Assembly: GCA_029260215.1 (NCBI GenBank)
Contig: JAJDDQ010000067.1
Coordinates: 62,001 to 126,000, forward strand
Reading direction: 5' to 3'
DNA length: 64,000 nt
Origin: Phycisphaerae bacterium
GTDB taxonomy: Bacteria > Planctomycetota > Phycisphaerae > UBA1845
The translations under genes were made by a program, and so were the position numbers. Position 1 is the stretch's first letter, and every line of letters begins with the position of its first letter. This document shows positions 59,467 to 64,000 of the stretch, one piece after another. A model generated the notes under the pieces. It was given only the letters and a program-made list of their open reading frames with translations, was not told the DNA's origin and did no database searches.

Positions 59467-60228
59467 TTACGACGCCTGGGAAAACACGGAACCCTCGGGG
59501 CCGCGAATGGCGGCGAGCGCGTCGGACTGGACCAGTTCCTTTCGCATCCGGGGCGTTATCGCCTTGTCCACGTCGATCAATCCGTCGGTCATGTGGATCA
59601 ATCGCAATGTTTGGGCGGCGACAGCCATCTCGTGCGTTACCAGAATGATGGTTGTTCCGGACTGGTGGAGGCGATGAAAGATTTCGAGGATTTGGGCACC
59701 GGTTCGCGTGTCGAGATTGCCGGTGGGTTCGTCTGCGAGCACGACGGCGGGGTTGTTGACAATAGCCCGTGCGATGGCGACGCGCTGACGTTCCCCGCCG
59801 GACATTTCGCTGGGCGTGTGTTTTCCGCGATGGGCCAACCCGACACGCTCCAGCGCTGCCATTGCTTTGTCGTGCGTTTTTCGTTCGCGTCCGTAGATCA
59901 ACGGGACAGCCACATTGTCCACAGCGGTCGTGCGGTTGATCAGATTGAACGTTTGAAACACGAAGCCGATCTGTGAATTGCGAATCTTGGCTAACTGGCG
60001 ATCGGTGCAGGAAGAAACCAACTGTCCGCCCAGGTGGTACGTGCCGTCCGAGGGCCTATCCAGGCAGCCCAGCAGGTGCATGAACGTGCTCTTGCCGCTG
60101 CCGGATGCCCCGGTGATGCTGACGCATTCGCCGGCGTCGATATCGACGCTCACGCCGGCCAGCGCACGCACGATCTCATCGCCCATGCGGTAGGTGCGTT
60201 TGAGGTTTTTGACTTGGATGAGTGCCAT
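59467..60228 (-). CDS. ABC transporter ATP-binding protein, MacB/LolD type
   Basis: A 253-residue ATPase with Walker A GASGSGKS (40-47), signature MSGGERQRV (142-150), Walker B VVLADEP (162-168) and switch His in LVTHE. The MacB/LolD-type sequence VPLIYGRERK is present after the Q-loop. It lies 3 bp after the adaptor gene. No permease gene is present beside it, so it must work with a permease encoded elsewhere, or that gene has been lost. Confidence 0.93.
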   Translation of the reverse strand: MALIQVKNLKRTYRMGDEIVRALAGVSVDIDAGECVSITGASGSGKSTFMHLLGCLDRPSDGTYHLGGQLVSSCTDRQLAKIRNSQIGFVFQTFNLINRTTAVDNVAVPLIYGRERKTHDKAMAALERVGLAHRGKHTPSEMSGGERQRVAIARAIVNNPAVVLADEPTGNLDTRTGAQILEIFHRLHQSGTTIILVTHEMAVAAQTLRLIHMTDGLIDVDKAITPRMRKELVQSDALAAIRGPEGSVFSQAS

Positions 60229-60231
60229 GGA

Positions 60232-61575
60232 CTAGGAATCGCCGTCTCCGGTGCTGCGTCGCGGCACTTTGGTGTAGACGGTGTCGCCTTCCTGCACGCC
60301 GCTCAGCACCTGCGCGTACATGCCGTTGTCGAGTCCGAATTTGCACGGGATGAACTTTTTGTCCTGCTCGTCTGAACCCGGCGTGTCCACCGGAATGTAT
60401 ACGCCGAGTTCGTCGCTGATCTCGTTGCGGTGAATGGCTTCGTGCGGCACGAGGACAGAATCGTAGGCCGACTGCGCGGTGAACTCCACGTCCGCCTGCA
60501 TGCCAGCGAGCAGCTTGTCGCGGTTGTCACTGGTTAGGACGATGTCCACCTGATAGGTCACGATGGTACTGTTCAGGCTGCTCGGTTCGGGGTAGATCCG
60601 TTCGATCGTTCCGGTGAATTCCTCCTCGTGGAAGGACTCCACGCGCACCTTGACCGGTGTGGCTGCTTCGATGGGAACCTGCACGTCAGGCCGCTCGAAG
60701 CCGGGCTTGGCCCAGTCGTCGACCAGATTGCAGACCGCGCCGATGTCGGCTTCGTCCACCTCGGCCCGTACGTAGATTTTGTCCATGTTGGCCACGATGG
60801 CGAGCACCGTTCCGCCGGTAAGCGTGGTTCTGCCGCCCTGAATCACCTCGCCGATTTGGGTCAGCACATCGACAATTACACCATCCACCGGCGAGATGAT
60901 ATCGGTTTCAGCCAATCGCTCTTCCGCATCGCGCAGCGCTGTCTCAGCTTGGTCGTTGGCAGCCCGCGCCAGCACGACGTCCTGATGCGCCAGTTCGATC
61001 GCGATTTCGGCATCGGCGAGATCGGCTTCAGCCAACCTGAGTCGCGCGACCAGTTCCTTGAGTTGAGACTCGAAGCGTACGTATTCATCGTTCGATGACT
61101 GGTCGTCGTCGAACAACCGCTTGATTTTGTTGAAGTTAAATTCGGCTAGATCGAGCTGCGCCTGCGTCTGATCGATCCGCAGTTTGGCTTGTTGTAGGCC
61201 GACGCTCTTGAGCCGTCGCCCCTTGATTTTCGCCGATTCGAGGGCAGCCCTGGTTCGCGTCACGTCGGCTTCCGCGCGATCGTACGACCGTCGCTCGTTG
61301 TCCTTTTTGAGGCGCATGAGCAGCTCGCCCTCTTTGACCGGGTCGCCGGGGAATTTGAGGATTTCGATCACCTCGCCGCTTGCTTGCGACTTGATCTGAT
61401 GTCGTGAGAGCGGGCTGATGGGGCCTGTGGCGTTGATGGGGATGGTCAGGTCGCCGCGCCCGATTTTGACGGTCTCGCCTTTTTCCCAGGCGAATTCAAG
61501 CTCCATCGATCGCAGCTTGAAATACCCGCCGACCAGGCTGGCTGTTACGATAATGATTACGATCGATTTCTTCAT
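60232..61575 (-). CDS. Periplasmic adaptor (membrane fusion) protein, MacA-like
   Basis: A 447-residue protein: N-terminal membrane anchor (3-20), a split lipoyl domain (INATGPISPLSRHQIKSQASGEVIEI, ... DIISPVDGVIVDVLTQIGEVIQGG), a long coiled-coil hairpin (about 93-220) and beta-barrel and proximal domains (VRVESFHEEEFTGTIERIYPE). It links an inner-membrane transporter to the outer membrane. The gene precedes the ABC ATPase. Substrate unknown. Confidence 0.92.
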   Translation of the reverse strand: MKKSIVIIIVTASLVGGYFKLRSMELEFAWEKGETVKIGRGDLTIPINATGPISPLSRHQIKSQASGEVIEILKFPGDPVKEGELLMRLKKDNERRSYDRAEADVTRTRAALESAKIKGRRLKSVGLQQAKLRIDQTQAQLDLAEFNFNKIKRLFDDDQSSNDEYVRFESQLKELVARLRLAEADLADAEIAIELAHQDVVLARAANDQAETALRDAEERLAETDIISPVDGVIVDVLTQIGEVIQGGRTTLTGGTVLAIVANMDKIYVRAEVDEADIGAVCNLVDDWAKPGFERPDVQVPIEAATPVKVRVESFHEEEFTGTIERIYPEPSSLNSTIVTYQVDIVLTSDNRDKLLAGMQADVEFTAQSAYDSVLVPHEAIHRNEISDELGVYIPVDTPGSDEQDKKFIPCKFGLDNGMYAQVLSGVQEGDTVYTKVPRRSTGDGDS

Positions 61576-61774
61576 GAATACTCGTCGCCCGTTGCCTCGT
61601 ACAGAATCGCCGCTTCACGACTTGGACCAACAAAGCCACCTTCACACGAACCAGCCAGCCGGTCAAGCCGAATCCGCCCATTGCGGGGCGCATTTTACAG
61701 TCGCGCACAATTCTACATGATTCGCGTCAACGTGAGCGAAGCTGGTCTATGTGTTCAGACGACGGGGGGAACCG

Positions 61775-62884
61775 TCAAACGAACGTGAGCGGCTCGCAGG
61801 GAACCTCGAAACAATCTGCCACGGGCTTGTACGTGAGGCGGCCGCTCTCGATGTTGATGCCGTTGGCCAACCCGCTGTTCGCCTTGGCAGCCTCGACGTA
61901 GCCCTTGTCAGCCAACTGCAACAGGTAGGGCAGCGTCGCATGGGTCAGCGCGAAGGTGGAGGTCCGCCCGACCGCGCCGGGCATGTTGGACACGCCATAG
62001 TGAACGACGCTGTCCACAACGTAGGTCGGGTTTTCGTGCGTCGTCGGCCGGATCGTCTCGCAGCATCCGCCCTGATCCACACCGACATCGACGATGACCG
62101 CGTTTGGCGGCATGGTTTTCAGATCCTCGCGCGAAATCAATACCGGGCAGCGGGCACCGGGGATTAAGACGGCTCCGACGACCAAATCGGACATGCTCAG
62201 GTATTTTTGAATTGCGTGTCGGTCGCTGTAAATCGTATCGACGTTGGCTGGCATGACATCGTCGAGGTAACGCATGCGTTCGAGGTTGATGTCCATGATG
62301 ACCACACGCGCGCCAAGCCCAGCCGCGACCTTGGCTGCGTTGGTTCCGACGATCCCCCCGCCGAGAATCGTCACCAGCGCTGGCTCCACGCCGGGCACGC
62401 CGCCGAGCAGAATCCCGCGCCCGCTCATCGGACGTTCGAGATACTTAGCCCCTTCCTGGATGCTCATCTTGCCGGCGATTTCGCTCATCGGTGTCAGCAG
62501 CGGCAGTCTCCCCGCGTCGTCGGTGATCGTCTCGTAGGCTACCGCGATGCTGCCGGTCTTGATCACGCCCTCGGTCAGTTCGCGATCCGCCGCGAAGTGA
62601 AAGTAGGTGAACATGATCTGCCCGTCGCGCATCATGGGCCATTCGTCTGCGAGCGGTTCTTTGACCTTGATGATCAGGTCTGCTTCGGCGAAGACCTCTT
62701 CGCGTTTGGCGACGATCTTCGCCCCGCAGGCAGCGTATGCGTCGTCCTCGATGCCCGATCCTTCGCCGGCACCGGCCTGCACGAGCACGGCGTGCCCGCG
62801 CCGGGTCAACTCCTCCGCGCCGACCGGCAGCAAACTCACCCGATATTCGTGATTCTTAATCTCTTTCGGAACGCCGATAATCAT
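61775..62884 (-). CDS. ald: Alanine dehydrogenase
   Basis: NAD-dependent conversion between L-alanine and pyruvate plus ammonia. The 369-residue protein keeps the numbering of the Mycobacterium enzyme: Lys75 in VKEP, His96 in TYFHFA and Asp270 in VDVGVDQGG, with the NAD loop GGGIVGTNAAKVA (175-187) and the start MIIGVPKEIKNHEYRV. The first ATG gives this exact N-terminus. It is monocistronic, with a family B repeat in the gap upstream. Confidence 0.97.
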   Translation of the reverse strand: MIIGVPKEIKNHEYRVSLLPVGAEELTRRGHAVLVQAGAGEGSGIEDDAYAACGAKIVAKREEVFAEADLIIKVKEPLADEWPMMRDGQIMFTYFHFAADRELTEGVIKTGSIAVAYETITDDAGRLPLLTPMSEIAGKMSIQEGAKYLERPMSGRGILLGGVPGVEPALVTILGGGIVGTNAAKVAAGLGARVVIMDINLERMRYLDDVMPANVDTIYSDRHAIQKYLSMSDLVVGAVLIPGARCPVLISREDLKTMPPNAVIVDVGVDQGGCCETIRPTTHENPTYVVDSVVHYGVSNMPGAVGRTSTFALTHATLPYLLQLADKGYVEAAKANSGLANGINIESGRLTYKPVADCFEVPCEPLTFV

Positions 62885-62907
62885 GGATGTTCTCAACTCG
62901 TAACAAG

Positions 62908-63055
62908 TCCGCCATGTGCAATGCGTGCGTATCTTCTATCCCCCTCTTTACGAAGAGGGGGTACAGGGGGGGGCGTGCCAGAGCAACGCTTCGTCTCGCA
63001 AGAAGAACCTCCCCCGGCCCCTCCTCATCAAGGAGGGGAGGAAGAAGCTGACCGT
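62908..63055. repeat. Interspersed GC-rich repeat (family B, copy 4)
   Basis: Left flank CCATGTGCAATGCGTGCGTA is identical to copy 3. The first hairpin here is CCCCCTCTT/AAGAGGGGG with altered sequence, so pairing is conserved while bases change. The second is CCCCTCCTCATC/AAGGAGGGG. It lies between ald and the RlmI-like gene. Confidence 0.8.
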
Positions 63056-63153
63056 CCGCCCCGCTGGAGTGCGAACTATAGCTTTGCCTTTCGACGCGGG
63101 CAATCAGCCGCGAGCCGGGACTTCGCGATAAACGGGCAATTCTCGGGTTTGGG

Positions 63154-64000
63154 CTATAGAATCCGCAGCCACAGCGCTTTGAGGTAGTACGATTCGTCAC
63201 AACGCGGCGAGACCGGATGATCCGCGCCGGCTGATGTCACATCGAGGATTTGGCATCTCCGCCCGAGACGTGCGATCGTCCCGGTCACCAGCCGTATGAA
63301 TTCGTCCCGCGACATCGCCCCGCTGCATGAGCATGTCAGCAGGACGCCTCCGGGGCTTACCACCGAGGCTGCGAGCGCGTTCAGGTCCGCGTATTTCTTC
63401 CGGCCTTCGCCTTCGTCGCGTTTGCCGAACACGAATTTCGGCGGATCGAGGACCACGACGCCGAATGAACGTTCGTTGGCCTGCATCTGCCGCATGTACC
63501 CGAACGCGTCCGCGTGCGTGACGTCCATCCGCACCTGATTCAGATTGGCATTGCCTTTGGCAGCTTCGACAGCGTCCTCGTCGAGGTCCACGCAGGTCAC
63601 GGATTTCGCATCGCCGAGCACTTTCGCATAAATCCCAAACGCGCCGCTGTAGCAGCAAGCATCCAGTACGTCCGCCCCGCCGCAAAAGCGTGCCAGCTTC
63701 AACCGATTCTCGCGTTGATCGCAGAAGAAACCTGTCTTGTGTCCGGTCAAAAAATTCACGCGAAAGCGCACGCCGTTCTCAACAATTTTGACGAAGCGTG
63801 GCAATGCCTCCGAACGGAGGGCGTCGGCTTTGAAGCCCTCATGATGCTGCACACGCTCGTCCACCGAGACGAGATCGTGTCGCGTGCCGGCAGCTTCGTG
63901 CAGGATCGGCAGCAGCGTTTGAACGCGTCGCCACATTCCCAGGCTAAACACTTCGACCGAGAGCGTGTCGTCGTAGCGGTCCACGATTAACCCGCTCAAG
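63154..64000 (-). CDS. RlmI-like class I rRNA methyltransferase (partial)
   Basis: The N-terminus lies beyond the window; the visible part begins LSGLIVDRYDDTLSVEVFS, the linker following the PUA domain in RlmI/RlmK proteins. The Rossmann part has VLDACCYSGAFGIYA (SAM-binding), CVDLDEDAVE and the catalytic-type motif VVLDPPKFVF, then LLTCSCSG near the C-terminus. The DPPKF and SCS motifs indicate cytosine-5 methylation of 23S rRNA, the RlmI reaction, though the target base cannot be confirmed. Confidence 0.9.
   Translation of the reverse strand, partial: LSGLIVDRYDDTLSVEVFSLGMWRRVQTLLPILHEAAGTRHDLVSVDERVQHHEGFKADALRSEALPRFVKIVENGVRFRVNFLTGHKTGFFCDQRENRLKLARFCGGADVLDACCYSGAFGIYAKVLGDAKSVTCVDLDEDAVEAAKGNANLNQVRMDVTHADAFGYMRQMQANERSFGVVVLDPPKFVFGKRDEGEGRKKYADLNALAASVVSPGGVLLTCSCSGAMSRDEFIRLVTGTIARLGRRCQILDVTSAGADHPVSPRCDESYYLKALWLRIL

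Noticed and set aside
1-64000. CRISPR array, tRNA or rRNA genes
   Set aside because: Repeats are dispersed and palindromic, not regularly spaced with unique spacers, and no cloverleaf or rRNA sequence was recognised by eye; a covariance-model search would be decisive.

Overview
The window looks like a chromosomal segment of a planctomycete, probably a Phycisphaerae-like lineage. The support is a set of extracellular proteins ending in EF-hand/dockerin-like tails (FNGDGRVDLDDF-type motifs), an F0 c-subunit with a signal peptide, a Tad pilus locus beside a large beta-helix surface protein, many genes without a clear Shine-Dalgarno sequence, and abundant palindromic interspersed repeats. No rRNA, tRNA or CRISPR array was seen. 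Taxonomy is an inference from gene content, not from a marker gene.

Layout. 1-2411: F0 part of an ATP synthase operon on the minus strand (atpZ, atpI-like, atpB, atpE), with repeat-rich DNA around atpE. 2657-6011: asd, then tgt-yajC and a PilZ protein. 6469-8896: a three-gene set of SxtJ-like membrane protein, O-carbamoyltransferase and DUF5989 miniprotein. 9128-16639: an FG-GAP surface protein, a FIST sensor protein, valS, a DnaJ-type co-chaperone and a small membrane protein. 16631-20980: repeat-bounded hypothetical gene, fused MFS/spermidine-synthase protein and GT87 glycosyltransferase. 21188-32178: Tad pilus locus (sigma-54-like motif, flp, prepilin peptidase, tadE, cpaB, tadG, tadZ, tadA, tadB, tadC) followed by an AAA+ ATPase; no secretin gene is present. 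32378-39352: YWTD/beta-helix/dockerin protein, lipoprotein, ECF sigma and anti-sigma pair, hybrid histidine kinase. 39714-43592: operon DUF1702, acyl carrier protein, two ketosynthases. 43781-52514 and on to 53427: murJ, ferredoxin, beta-propeller lipoprotein, adenylate kinase, parvulin-type lipoprotein, PhnP-like hydrolase, cysS, ruvC, ruvA. 53410-57241: an operon of asparagine-synthetase-like protein, radical SAM enzyme and halogenase-like FAD enzyme. 57326-58058: an IS1595-type element with 8-bp target duplication and a transposase lacking its catalytic core. 58118-64000: ArsR/AHSA1/SnoaL-like set, an ABC ATPase with a MacA-like adaptor, alanine dehydrogenase and a partial RlmI-like methyltransferase.

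Most distinctive signals: (1) the AsnB-like/radical SAM/FAD operon, which looks like an undescribed small-molecule or peptide modification pathway; (2) the DUF1702-ACP-KS-KS operon; (3) a stand-alone SxtI/J/K-like trio; (4) several families of palindromic repeats, two of which lie in frame inside the valS and spermidine-synthase-like genes, resembling in principle the palindromic elements known in Rickettsia genes.
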